A DNA stretch of 36,974 nt. It comes from an uncultured Lachnospiraceae bacterium. GTDB taxonomy: Bacteria; Bacillota; Clostridia; Lachnospirales; Lachnospiraceae. The DNA is taken from NCBI GenBank assembly GCA_910579395.1, contig CAJTUC010000035.1, positions 1 to 36,974 of the forward strand. Reading direction: 5' to 3'. The position numbers and the translations under genes were made by a program. The notes under the pieces are model-generated. The model made no database searches and had not been told where the DNA came from. It saw only the letters and a list, made by a program, of their open reading frames with translations. Below are positions 9,035 through 16,673 of this stretch, in pieces; within the stretch, counting starts at the first letter, position 1; every line of letters begins with the position of its first letter.

Positions 9035-9129
9035 GCCGGCCGCAGCCTGTCCTATTTTTTATGGGGAACGGATTCGGGAACGAGTTGGGCAGGCTCACAG
9101 GCGCTCACAGGCAGCTTGAAAAATAAAGC

Positions 9130-9158
9130 TTGTCAGGAAATTCGATTTATCTTAGAAT
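9130..9158 (+). promoter_or_regulatory. Sigma-A promoter of the Na/Pi cotransporter
   Basis: TTGTCA (9130-9135) and TAGAAT (9153-9158) are spaced by 17 bp, about 55 bp before the cotransporter start. A possible 8-bp stem with one G-U pair (GCCTGTCC near 9046 with GGGCAGGC near 9091) lies between ribF and this promoter but has no T-run. Confidence 0.65.
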
Positions 9159-9212
9159 AGAAATATATGGATAATTAAGGGAAGAGGTACTAAGGAAGGA
9201 TAAGGGCGGAAC

Positions 9213-10844
9213 ATGAATCTGGAAATCATTCTTTCGATGGCGGGCGGTCTTGGGCTTTTTCTTTTTGGTATGCGGGTCATGAGCGAGAGCATTGAAAAAG
9301 TGGCCGGTGCCAAATTGAGACAGATTTTGGAACAGCTGACGACCAATCGCTTTACGGGTATTCTGGTAGGAGCCATCTTTACGGCAATCATTCAGTCATC
9401 ATCGGCCTGTACGGTCATGGTCGTTAGTTTCGTCAATTCAGGACTGATGAATTTGTATCAGGCGGCTGGCGTTATTTTTGGAGCCAATATTGGTACGACA
9501 GTGACGTCTCTGCTGGTTTCTTTTAAATTGGAAAAAATAGCCCCTGTTATTTTACTTGTGGGTGTTATCGTCGTTATGTTCTGTAAAAAGCAGAAGATAA
9601 CGAAGTTCGGTGAAATCATTATCGGTTTTGGTATTTTATTTATGGGATTGAGTACTATGTCAGGTGCCATGTCAGGCATGAAGGATTCTCCGGCAGTCAT
9701 ACATATGTTTGCATCTTTACAGATGCCGTTATTAGCAATTTTACTGGGAGCGGTGTTGACAGCGATCATACAGAGTTCTTCTGTTACAGTCAGCATTATG
9801 GTCCTGATGGCCAATCAGGGTCTGCTGGGGCTGGATATGTGTATGTTCATCATTTTAGGATGTAATATCGGTGCCTGTACTTCCGCGCTGTTAGCTTCCT
9901 TAACGGGTAAAAAGGATGCCAAAAGAGCAGCTTCGATTCACCTGATCTTCAATGTGATCGGAACGGCAATTGTTTATTTTGTTTTTAAGGTTGGTGTCCA
10001 TCAGGTGACAACGGTTCTGGCGGATATTGCGCATCAGGATGCAGGGCGGGTGGTTGCTTATGCTCATATCGCTATTAAATTGTTCCAGGTAATCATTATG
10101 GCGCCGTTTATCGGTGCAATCGTGAAACTGACGTATGTGCTGGTGCCGGGAAGCGATAAGAAGGTCGGCTACCGCGACAGCCATCAGTTGAAATACATCG
10201 GCGAAAAAGTGGTATTCAACCCCGCGACGGCAATCGTGGAGGTCATCAAGGAACTGGACCGTATGGCATCTCTTGCCAGCGAAAACCTGAACAGAGCCAT
10301 GAATGCACTGATCACGTTGGATGAGGAAGAAATCGCGGAAGTCTATGACGTAGAAGAAAATATTGATTTTCTCAGCCATGCCATTACGGATTATCTGGTA
10401 AAAATTAATCAGACGACCCTTCCCATCGAAGACTTGAAGAGCATCGGCGCGCTATTCCATGTCGTTAACGATATCGAGAGGATTGGCGATCATGCGGAGA
10501 ATATCGCAGATGCTGCAAAGCGGAGAAATGAAACAGGGGTATCTTTCAGCAGCGAGGCGCAGTCGGAGATGGGCAATATGCTGGATATGGTGAATACGCT
10601 GCTTCGATTCTCCCTGGAAATGTTCGTCAAAAGTTCCGAGGAACACGAAGAAGACATCAATCATCTGGAAGAGGCAATCGACGAGAAAGAGAAGGAACTT
10701 CAAAAGAAGCATCTCGAGCGCCTGACCAACAATGAGTGTACGCCGGAGGCGGGGGTACTGTTCTCCGATATCATTTCCGGTCTGGAGAGAGTTGCGGATC
10801 ATGCGACCAATATCGCTTTTGCTACGTCAATGGCAGAAGTTTGA
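9213..10844 (+). CDS. Na/phosphate cotransporter with C-terminal PhoU-like domain
   Basis: This 543-residue membrane protein is a type II Na/Pi cotransporter of the NptA/YjbB kind. The membrane part (about residues 1-310) contains two inverted repeats, each with the QSSS signature (AIIQSSSACTV near residue 60 and AIIQSSSVTVS near 187) and hydrophobic helices. From about residue 340 the protein is soluble and helical, with two PhoU-like halves (HVVNDIERIGDHAENIAD and ISGLERVADHATNIAF). It likely imports or exports phosphate, and the PhoU part may sense metal or phosphate state. It is monocistronic, with its own promoter and terminator. Confidence 0.93.
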   Translation: MNLEIILSMAGGLGLFLFGMRVMSESIEKVAGAKLRQILEQLTTNRFTGILVGAIFTAIIQSSSACTVMVVSFVNSGLMNLYQAAGVIFGANIGTTVTSLLVSFKLEKIAPVILLVGVIVVMFCKKQKITKFGEIIIGFGILFMGLSTMSGAMSGMKDSPAVIHMFASLQMPLLAILLGAVLTAIIQSSSVTVSIMVLMANQGLLGLDMCMFIILGCNIGACTSALLASLTGKKDAKRAASIHLIFNVIGTAIVYFVFKVGVHQVTTVLADIAHQDAGRVVAYAHIAIKLFQVIIMAPFIGAIVKLTYVLVPGSDKKVGYRDSHQLKYIGEKVVFNPATAIVEVIKELDRMASLASENLNRAMNALITLDEEEIAEVYDVEENIDFLSHAITDYLVKINQTTLPIEDLKSIGALFHVVNDIERIGDHAENIADAAKRRNETGVSFSSEAQSEMGNMLDMVNTLLRFSLEMFVKSSEEHEEDINHLEEAIDEKEKELQKKHLERLTNNECTPEAGVLFSDIISGLERVADHATNIAFATSMAEV

Positions 10845-10873
10845 TACATACTTTGATACATATATATAAGAAT

Positions 10874-10911
10874 GTCCGTGCTGTGTAGATGGCACGGGCT
10901 TTTTCTTTATT
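10874..10911 (+). terminator. Rho-independent terminator of the Na/Pi cotransporter
   Basis: GTCCGTGC (10874-10881) pairs with GCACGGGC (10892-10899), with one G-U pair, followed by TTTTTCTTTATT. It lies 30 bp after the stop codon. Confidence 0.85.
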
Positions 10912-10930
10912 CTATAGGAAATTGCGACAG

Positions 10931-10996
10931 CCTGAATCATTTCAGGGGAGAATGCGGAGCGTTCTCAGAATCGTCGCTGCCGAGCGGCGATTTTTT
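10931..10996 (+). repeat. Three consecutive hairpins, last one terminator-like
   Basis: CCTGAA/TTCAGG (10931-10946), GAGAATGC/GCGTTCTC (about 10948-10966) and AATCGTCGCT (10969-10978)/AGCGGCGATT (10983-10992) follow one another. The third runs into a T-stretch and could be a backup terminator. GGAAATTGC occurs on both sides of the cluster, just before 10926 and near 11005. It belongs with the short palindrome clusters seen in other gaps. Confidence 0.55.
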
Positions 10997-11055
10997 ATAT
11001 TACAGGAAATTGCCGTAGTCGTAATGGGTTTAGGCAAGAATTGGCCGCGTAGATG

Positions 11056-11084
11056 TTGACAGCCTGCAATATAATTGTTATAAT
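11056..11084 (+). promoter_or_regulatory. Consensus sigma-A promoter of the NlpC/P60 gene
   Basis: TTGACA (11056-11061) and TATAAT (11079-11084) are both perfect consensus hexamers, with a 17-bp spacer. Predicted transcription start is near 11091. This is the strongest promoter in the window by sequence. A 10-bp inverted repeat, ATAATTGTTA (11071-11080) with TAACAATTAT (11098-11107), overlaps its -10 element and start region, which suggests control. Confidence 0.85.
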
Positions 11085-11095
11085 AAAAATGAAAT

Positions 11096-11112
11096 TGTAA
11101 CAATTATGTAAT
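11096..11112 (+). promoter_or_regulatory. Candidate WalR (YycF) binding box
   Basis: TGTAAC (11096-11101), five bases, then TGTAAT (11107-11112) matches the published WalR consensus TGTWAH-N5-TGTWAH exactly. It lies about 5-21 bases downstream of the predicted transcription start of a cell-wall hydrolase gene, the usual kind of WalKR target. A downstream position would favour repression. The motif is short and the region AT-rich, so chance is possible. Confidence 0.5.
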
Positions 11113-11162
11113 AAATAGGAAATAAATCTGAGATAAATAAGCTGTTAGCGAGGTTGGGAAAA

Positions 11163-12419
11163 GTGAAACGTAAGGAATTATGTTATCTTTTAATTTTTGT
11201 AATGTTGTGTCATCCGCTTCAGGCTTTGGCAACAGAGGGGCAGGAGACCGTGCAGTCTGTTCTGGACGAGATGACAGCTGGTGTTGATTTACTTGGGACA
11301 GATATTGATATAGCGGATGCGAGCGGCCCTCAACATACGGAAGCGAAAGGAATTGAAAATGCGTCCGGACAGGAAATCGACGGACAGGATGCAGCAGGAC
11401 TGGATGTAGAAGGACAGGGAGCGGCAGAACAAGGAATTGCGGATGAAGAAACAGGGGAGAACGGTAACGTAACAAGCATCAGGGATGCGTTGGGAGATCC
11501 TGTCGGAGTAGCTTCAATTGTAGAGGCCGGGAATACGCGGGAAGAATATGCACAGGCTTTTGAGGATGCCAGAAATGCGAACTGGGGTTATACAAATCTG
11601 GGTATTGCCAATGTGGAAAATAATCTGAATGTCCGTGCGATACCGGGAGAGGATGGCAAACTGGTGGGTAAACTGCCAAAGGACGCAGCCTGTGAGGTTT
11701 TAGAGTCTGACGGTGAATGGGCGCATATTCAATCCGGAAAGGTGGATGGCTATGTCAGCTGTGAGTATCTTCTCACTGGCGTTCAGGCGAAGCATAGAGC
11801 GGAAGAACTTGTTACGACGATTGCCACGGTAACTACAGATTCGCTAAAAGTACGCGCGGAAGCGAGTACGGATTCGGAAGTCATTACGATGGTGCCGAAT
11901 GGAGAGCAGTTGGAAGTGGCGGCATCAGAAGGCGATTGGGTCAGAGTTTATCTGGATGATGAAGAGGTTTTTGTATTTGCAGAATATGTGCAGGTAGATG
12001 CAAGACTCAATACGGCGATTACAATGACCGAACTCTTATATGGACAAGGCGTGTCGGATGTGAGAGTCGATTTGTGTCAGTATGCTAAGGAGTTTCTCGG
12101 GAATCCTTATGTATGGGGAGGAACCAGTCTGACGAATGGAGCCGATTGTTCCGGTTTTGTTTTGAGCATTTATAAGAAGTACGGCGTCAGCCTTCCGCAT
12201 TCTTCCAGAGCGCAGGCGAACTGTGGAACGAGGATTACGCTGGCGGAAGCACAGCCGGGCGATTTGATATTCTATGGCAAAGGACAGACGATCAACCATG
12301 TGGCGATTTATATCGGCGGCGGCCAGGTTATTCATGCCAGCAGTCCGAAGACAGGTATTCGTATTTCCAATGCCACTTACAGGACACCGCTTAAAGTTGT
12401 ACGGATATTGCAGGTCTAA
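11163..12419 (+). CDS. Secreted SH3-domain NlpC/P60 peptidoglycan hydrolase
   Basis: This protein of about 418 residues probably cuts peptide bonds in peptidoglycan outside the cell. A signal peptide is clear: KRK, a hydrophobic core, and a likely cut after ALA near residue 22. A Gly/Ala/Glu-rich linker runs to about residue 130. Two bacterial SH3 domains follow (LNVRAIPGEDG and SLKVRAEASTDS), then a C-terminal NlpC/P60 domain with catalytic Cys in GADCSGF, His in NHVAIYIGGG, and a third residue in VIHAS. GTG at 11163 is preferred: GCGAGG lies 9 bases before it, whereas an in-frame TTG at 11154 directly abuts that site. A WalR-type box precedes the gene. The exact peptide bond cleaved is not known. 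Confidence 0.92.
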   Translation: MKRKELCYLLIFVMLCHPLQALATEGQETVQSVLDEMTAGVDLLGTDIDIADASGPQHTEAKGIENASGQEIDGQDAAGLDVEGQGAAEQGIADEETGENGNVTSIRDALGDPVGVASIVEAGNTREEYAQAFEDARNANWGYTNLGIANVENNLNVRAIPGEDGKLVGKLPKDAACEVLESDGEWAHIQSGKVDGYVSCEYLLTGVQAKHRAEELVTTIATVTTDSLKVRAEASTDSEVITMVPNGEQLEVAASEGDWVRVYLDDEEVFVFAEYVQVDARLNTAITMTELLYGQGVSDVRVDLCQYAKEFLGNPYVWGGTSLTNGADCSGFVLSIYKKYGVSLPHSSRAQANCGTRITLAEAQPGDLIFYGKGQTINHVAIYIGGGQVIHASSPKTGIRISNATYRTPLKVVRILQV

Positions 12420-12465
12420 GCAGGGTATTTTTTATAGAAGTATATTAATAACGCATGATATTGAT

Positions 12466-12514
12466 AACAATAGAAAGTTCGCAGGGCGTGCTTTCTATTG
12501 TTTTATGCTTTTTT
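12466..12514 (+). terminator. Terminator after the NlpC/P60 gene
   Basis: AACAATAGAAAG (12466-12477) pairs perfectly with CTTTCTATTGTT (12491-12502) around a 13-base loop. The sequence TTATGCTTTTTT follows. The stem is symmetric and A/T-flanked, but no minus-strand gene ends here. Confidence 0.85.
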
Positions 12515-12547
12515 AAGGCTTTTAGCTCTTTTCTTTATTTTTGTATC

Positions 12548-12576
12548 TTGTCAAGCAGATACCGATATGGTAAAAT
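12548..12576 (+). promoter_or_regulatory. Sigma-A promoter of rpsO
   Basis: TTGTCA (12548-12553) and TAAAAT (12571-12576) have a 17-bp spacer. The predicted start near 12583 leaves a leader of about 118 nt before rpsO. Confidence 0.75.
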
Positions 12577-12595
12577 AACAAAGTATGAATTTCAG

Positions 12596-12652
12596 CCGAT
12601 ACTCGGAGCAGGGAAAACTCCACCCCGTTCTTAGTATCAGGCGTTTAACGGG
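12596..12652 (+). promoter_or_regulatory. Structured rpsO leader, candidate S15 autoregulatory element
   Basis: Within the predicted 5' leader, GATACT (12598-12603) pairs with AGTATC (12633-12638), enclosing GGAG (12605-12608)/CTCC (12618-12621). CCCGTT (12624-12629) can pair with AACGGG (12647-12652), which crosses the first helix. The two can form a pseudoknot or be alternatives. S15 controls its own mRNA through structured leaders in several bacteria, so that role is inferred here. Confidence 0.5.
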
Positions 12653-12700
12653 CGGTAAATATGTGAATAAAAGGAACTGTCCGAAAAGAAAGGAGAAAAT

Positions 12701-12967
12701 ATGATTTCCAAAGAAAAGAAAACAGCAATTATCAAAGAGTATGCAAGAGGCGAAGGCGACACAGGTTCACCGGAAGTTCAGGTAGCGGTTTTGACAGCAA
12801 GAATTCAGGAACTTACAGAGCATTTGAAAGCGAATCCGAAGGATCACCATTCCAGAAGAGGACTTCTGAAAATGGTAGGTCAGAGAAGAGGACTGCTTGC
12901 ATATCTGAAAAATAAGGATATCGAAAGATATCGTTCTTTGATTGAGAGATTGGGACTTAGAAAGTAA
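12701..12967 (+). CDS. rpsO: 30S ribosomal protein S15
   Basis: This 88-residue protein binds the 16S rRNA central domain early in 30S assembly. It shows the family sequence throughout: IIKEYARGEGDTGSPEVQVA, then LTEHLKANPKDHHSRRGLL, then MVGQRRGLLAYLKNKDIERY. AAAGGAG stands just upstream of the ATG. The rpsO-pnp order is conserved across bacteria, here with a terminator-like hairpin in between. Confidence 0.98.
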   Translation: MISKEKKTAIIKEYARGEGDTGSPEVQVAVLTARIQELTEHLKANPKDHHSRRGLLKMVGQRRGLLAYLKNKDIERYRSLIERLGLRK

Positions 12968-12976
12968 AGGAAACAG

Positions 12977-13032
12977 GAAAGGCGGGGATGAGGCTGGATG
13001 GCGTATGCCAGCTTTTCCGCCTTTCATTTTTC
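12977..13032 (+). terminator. Terminator or attenuator between rpsO and pnp
   Basis: GAAAGGCGG (12977-12985) pairs perfectly with CCGCCTTTC (13017-13025), and ATTTTTCTTC follows. A smaller internal pairing (GCTGG with CCAGC) is possible in the 31-base loop. It should end much of the rpsO transcript. No convincing separate promoter for pnp is visible, so read-through is likely. Confidence 0.7.
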
Positions 13033-13172
13033 TTCTCTGTTTAAACGTGTTACTGGGCGGAAGAATTTTCCGAGACCACAGACATACGCATAACATGAGT
13101 TGGTTGTGGACATGTCTGTAGTTTCGGCATCTTCTGCCTGAAATAGATTATAATTTCAAAGGAGAGATGGCT

Positions 13173-15263
13173 ATGTATAAGAGTTACACAATGGAACTTG
13201 CCGGCCGGACCCTTCGCGTCGATATCGGAAGAGTCGGCAAACAGGCGAATGGCTGCGCATTCATGCAGTATGGTGAAACGACCGTATTGTCAACTGCAAC
13301 TGCATCGGAGAAACCAAGAGAAGGAATTGATTTTTTCCCGTGCAGCGTGGAATATGAGGAAAAACTGTATGCGGTAGGGAAAATACCGGGCGGCTTTAAC
13401 AAAAGGGAAGGAAAGGCATCCGAGAATGCCGTTCTGACGAGCCGTGTTATCGACAGGCCGATGCGTCCGCTGTTCCCGAAAGATTACAGAAATGATGTTA
13501 CTTTGAATAATATGGTCATGAGCGTTGACCCGGCATGCCGCCCTGAACTTGTAGCAATGCTTGGTACGGCGATTGCAACGAGCATTTCGGATATTCCTTT
13601 TGACGGCCCCTGTGCGATGACACAGATGGGTATGATTGATGGAGAATTTATCGTCAATCCTTCCCAGGAGCAGTGGGACAAGGGTGATTTGAAGATGACT
13701 GTTGCTTCTACAGCAGAGAAGGTTATCATGATTGAAGCCGGAGCAAATGAGATTCCGGAAGCCAGAATGATAGAGGCAATCTACAAGGCACATGAGATTA
13801 ACCAGACGATCATCGCTTTCATTAATCAGATCGTTGCGGAAGTCGGCAAGCCGAAGCATGCATATGAAAGCTGTGCGATTCCGGAAGAGATGTTCGAAGA
13901 GATGAAGAAGATCGTTACTCCGGAAGAAATGGAAACGGCTGTTTTCACGGATGAAAAGCAGGTTCGTGAAGAGAATATCAGAAACATTACTGAAAAGCTG
14001 GAAGAAGCTTTTGCGGAAAATGAAGATTATCTGGCAGTTCTGGGTGAAGCAGTTTACCAGTATCAGAAAAAGACCGTGCGGAAGATGATCTTAAAAGACC
14101 ATAAACGTCCTGACGGCCGTGAACTGACACAGATTCGTCCGCTGGCAGCGGAAATTGATATCATTCCGAGAGTGCATGGTTCCGCGATGTTCACCCGTGG
14201 ACAGACGCAGATCTGCAATGTCTGTACGCTGGCGCCTTTATCCGAGGTACAGAGAGTAGACGGGCTGGATGAAAACATTACGGCGAAGAGATATATGCAC
14301 CACTATAATTTCCCGTCCTATTCCGTAGGTGAGACCAAAGTAAGCCGCGGACCAGGAAGAAGAGAGATTGGACACGGCGCTCTTGCAGAGCGTGCGCTTT
14401 TGCCGGTGCTTCCTTCCGAAGAGGAATTTCCGTATGCAATCCGTACCGTATCCGAAACTTTTGAATCGAATGGATCTACGTCAATGGCGTCAACTTGTGC
14501 ATCCTGTATGTCCCTGATGGCAGCAGGTGTGCCGATCAAGAAGATGGTAGCGGGTATTTCCTGCGGTCTTGTAACAGGAGATACGGATGACGATTTCGTA
14601 CTGCTCACCGATATTCAGGGTCTGGAAGATTTCTTCGGCGATATGGACTTCAAGGTAACGGGTACACACGACGGAATCACTGCAATCCAGATGGATATCA
14701 AGATTCACGGTCTGACAAGGCCTATCGTGGAAGGCGCGATTGCAAGATGCCGCGAAGCACGCGAATTCATCATGGCAAACTGCATGGTCCCTGCGATTGC
14801 GGAGCCGAGAAAAGAAGTTGGACAGTATGCGCCTAAGATCATATCCATTCAGATCGATCCTGAGAAGATTGGCGATGTGGTAGGACAGCGCGGAAAGACG
14901 ATCAATGAAATTATCGCCCGTACAGGTGTTAAGATTGATATTACGGATGACGGTCAGGTATCCGTATGCGGAACCGATAAGGAAATGATGGACAAGGCTG
15001 TTGAGATGGTTAAGATCATTGTGACAGACTTTGAAGAAGGCCAGATTTTCAAGGGAACCGTTGTCAGCATCAAAGAATTTGGGGCATTTATCGAATTTGC
15101 ACCGGGTAAGGAGGGCATGGTTCATATCTCCAAGATTGCGAGAGAGAGAATCAATCATGTAGAAGATGTTCTGACGCTTGGTGACAAAGTTACGGTTGTC
15201 TGCCTCGGAAAAGACAAGATGGGCCGTATCAGCTTCTCGATGAAGGATGTAGCACAGGTATAG
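13173..15263 (+). CDS. pnp: Polyribonucleotide nucleotidyltransferase (PNPase)
   Basis: This 696-residue trimeric phosphorolytic 3'-5' exoribonuclease acts in mRNA turnover. Domains in order are the first RNase PH fold (about residues 10-140), a helical linker, the second RNase PH fold (about 310-540, with FTRGQTQ, SVGETKVSRGPGRREIGHGALAERAL and VTGDTDDD-type motifs), a KH domain (IGDVVGQRGKTINEI, about 555-610) and an S1 domain (GTVVSIKEFGAFIEF, about 620-690). An ATG at 13167 directly abuts the GGAGAG site. The ATG at 13173 has the right spacing and gives MYKSYTMELAGR. The gene ends in a strong terminator. Confidence 0.97.
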   Translation: MYKSYTMELAGRTLRVDIGRVGKQANGCAFMQYGETTVLSTATASEKPREGIDFFPCSVEYEEKLYAVGKIPGGFNKREGKASENAVLTSRVIDRPMRPLFPKDYRNDVTLNNMVMSVDPACRPELVAMLGTAIATSISDIPFDGPCAMTQMGMIDGEFIVNPSQEQWDKGDLKMTVASTAEKVIMIEAGANEIPEARMIEAIYKAHEINQTIIAFINQIVAEVGKPKHAYESCAIPEEMFEEMKKIVTPEEMETAVFTDEKQVREENIRNITEKLEEAFAENEDYLAVLGEAVYQYQKKTVRKMILKDHKRPDGRELTQIRPLAAEIDIIPRVHGSAMFTRGQTQICNVCTLAPLSEVQRVDGLDENITAKRYMHHYNFPSYSVGETKVSRGPGRREIGHGALAERALLPVLPSEEEFPYAIRTVSETFESNGSTSMASTCASCMSLMAAGVPIKKMVAGISCGLVTGDTDDDFVLLTDIQGLEDFFGDMDFKVTGTHDGITAIQMDIKIHGLTRPIVEGAIARCREAREFIMANCMVPAIAEPRKEVGQYAPKIISIQIDPEKIGDVVGQRGKTINEIIARTGVKIDITDDGQVSVCGTDKEMMDKAVEMVKIIVTDFEEGQIFKGTVVSIKEFGAFIEFAPGKEGMVHISKIARERINHVEDVLTLGDKVTVVCLGKDKMGRISFSMKDVAQV

Positions 15264-15327
15264 ATTGAAATCTTTCTCATACAGGAGAATGCCCGGAAAC
15301 AGAGCATTTTTCCCATAAAAGATTTTG

Positions 15328-15365
15328 GCCGCCGCGCGAAAGGTTTTCGTGCGGCGGCTTTTGCT
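15328..15365 (+). terminator. Rho-independent terminator of pnp
   Basis: GCCGCCGCGCGAAA (15328-15341) pairs with TTTCGTGCGGCGGC (15345-15358), with one G-U pair, followed by TTTTGCTTTC. It is a very stable GC-rich stem. Confidence 0.9.
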
Positions 15366-15390
15366 TTCATTTCATGAAATTATATAGAAG

Positions 15391-15427
15391 GATAGAAAAG
15401 GAACCGGCTCCAAACGGAACCGGTTCC
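15391..15427 (-). terminator. Terminator of the minus-strand glycyl-radical gene
   Basis: GGAACCGGCTCC (15400-15411) pairs with GGAACCGGTTCC (15416-15427) with one mismatch and a 4-base loop. On the minus strand the stem is followed by TTTTCTATC. A second hairpin, GTGCGCC/GGCGCAC (15436-15453), sits between it and the gene end. Confidence 0.75.
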
Positions 15428-15473
15428 TGTCTGCAGTGCGCCTTGCGGCGCACGTTTCTTTATACCGTTATAA

Positions 15474-15719
15474 TTACATACTCTCATGGAAGGTACGGCT
15501 GATAACATCTGCCTGCTGTTCCGGTGTCAGTTTGATGAAGTTTACAGCATATCCGGAAACGCGGATTGTCAGCTGTGGATAGTTCTCCGGGTGTTTCTGC
15601 GCATCCAGGAGCATATCACGGTTCAATACGTTTACGTTCAAATGATGACCGCCCTTTGTTGCATAACCATCCAATAAGGATACTAAATTGTCTACCTGTG
15701 CTGTGTTGTTCTGTGCCAT
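15474..15719 (-). CDS. Stand-alone glycyl-radical domain protein (GrcA/YfiD-like)
   Basis: This 81-residue protein matches only the extreme C-terminal glycyl-radical domain of pyruvate formate-lyase. It includes GGHHLNVNVLNRDMLLDA, then YPQLTIRVSGYAVNF with the radical glycine at Gly56, then LTPEQQADVISRTFHESM. In E. coli the comparable GrcA (about 127 residues) replaces the oxygen-damaged radical end of PFL. This protein is shorter, with only about 10 residues before the domain. AGGAGGG precedes the ATG. No PFL or activating-enzyme gene is present in the window. The alternative, a PFL gene remnant, is less likely because the frame has its own RBS, promoter candidate and terminator. Confidence 0.88.
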   Translation of the reverse strand: MAQNNTAQVDNLVSLLDGYATKGGHHLNVNVLNRDMLLDAQKHPENYPQLTIRVSGYAVNFIKLTPEQQADVISRTFHESM

Positions 15720-15765
15720 AACATTGTCCCTCCTGCTTTATAATAAAAAAATTTATAATGAAAAT

Positions 15766-15818
15766 AGTAATCATTACTGTTTCTATTTATATGATACCAA
15801 ATTTTTGGATAATGTCTA
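15766..15818 (-). promoter_or_regulatory. Candidate promoter and palindromic operator of the glycyl-radical gene
   Basis: On the minus strand, TAGACA (15818-15813) and TATCAT (15796-15791) are 16 bp apart, with TTTGG just before the -10. Downstream of the -10 is a near-perfect palindrome, AGTAATCATTACT (15766-15778), a plausible repressor site in the leader. It does not fit the Fnr or Rex consensus I know. Confidence 0.4.
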
Positions 15819-15910
15819 TAATAATTTGAAAAAAAATTGTATTTTATTAGATACATTCTGTTGCTGTCTATGAAAAAAATGTGAAAAATCTTAAATATGT
15901 ATGGAAGTGA

Positions 15911-15940
15911 TTGACAACCGGAAGTAGTTTAGGGTATCGT
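15911..15940 (+). promoter_or_regulatory. Promoter of the alarmone synthetase gene
   Basis: A consensus TTGACA (15911-15916) is followed after 18 bp by TATCGT (15935-15940), about 35 bp before the start codon. The -10 is imperfect. Confidence 0.45.
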
Positions 15941-15975
15941 GGAACAGACGAATGTAATGAAACGGGGTAATAGAA

Positions 15976-16587
15976 TTGGAAGAAGAAAAAGAAGGAATTT
16001 CACAGGAAGAATACGACGGTCTGATCAAGCCATATGAAGAGGCGCTGACGATCATTCAGATTCGGCTGGACAGCCTGAATGCGGAGTACAGAAGTCGGAG
16101 CAGGGAATATCCGATACATAATATTCAGCAGCGAATCAAAAGCAAGATCAGCATCACGAAGAAGCTGGAAAAGAAGAAACTGCCGGTCTCTATTGAGGTG
16201 GCGAGAGATGAACTGACCGATATTGCGGGCATCAGGGTCATTTGTTACTTTGAAGATGATATTTACAGCGTCGTATCGGCTATACGCAAACAGACAGGCA
16301 TTCTGGTCATTCGGGAGCGGGATTATGTAAAGAATCCAAAGGAAAACGGTTATAAGAGCTATCATATCGTCGTTGGCGTGCCCATCTATACATTGGAAGA
16401 AACACAGTATTATCCGGTAGAGGTTCAGATTCGCACGATTTCGATGGATTTCTGGGCGAGCATGGAACACAGGATATGCTATAAGAACGGAAAGAATCAG
16501 GAAGTATCCGATGAGAAACGGGCAATTTTGAAAAGTTTTGCGGAGGAACTGCGGAAGATTGAAGTCAGTATGTACGAACAAACGTAA
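15976..16587 (+). CDS. Small alarmone (p)ppGpp synthetase, RelQ/YjbM-like
   Basis: This 203-residue protein has only the RelA/SpoT synthetase fold, with no hydrolase, TGS or ACT domain, as in small alarmone synthetases. It would transfer pyrophosphate from ATP to GDP or GTP. Visible motifs are ELTDIAGIRVICYF, ENGYKSYHIVVGVP and VEVQIRTISMDFWASMEHRI, covering the substrate-binding Arg/Lys, Tyr/His and Glu residues. The start is TTG at 15976, with GGGGT 8 bases before it; no in-frame ATG fits better. The gene is monocistronic and ends in a bidirectional terminator. Which of the RelQ or RelP subgroups it belongs to is not certain. Confidence 0.9.
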   Translation: MEEEKEGISQEEYDGLIKPYEEALTIIQIRLDSLNAEYRSRSREYPIHNIQQRIKSKISITKKLEKKKLPVSIEVARDELTDIAGIRVICYFEDDIYSVVSAIRKQTGILVIRERDYVKNPKENGYKSYHIVVGVPIYTLEETQYYPVEVQIRTISMDFWASMEHRICYKNGKNQEVSDEKRAILKSFAEELRKIEVSMYEQT

Positions 16588-16617
16588 AAAAAGATTTGCG
16601 GGGGCAAATCTTTTTTT
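16586..16617. terminator. Bidirectional terminator between the alarmone synthetase and pyrI
   Basis: GATTTGC (16593-16599) pairs with GCAAATC (16604-16610), flanked by an A-run on the left and TTTTTTT on the right, so it can work on both strands. A second hairpin, CAGAATC (16625-16631)/GATTCTG (16641-16647), lies between it and the pyrI stop. Confidence 0.85.
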
Positions 16618-16673
16618 ATGTTGACAGAATCGCAGTCTGTGATTCTGCTGCGGTAGCGGCATTCGTAAATTCT

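Noticed and set aside
13149..13154. TATAAT just before pnp as a promoter
   Set aside because: It lies only a few bases before the ribosome binding site and has no -35 at a suitable distance. Transcription would begin within the Shine-Dalgarno region.
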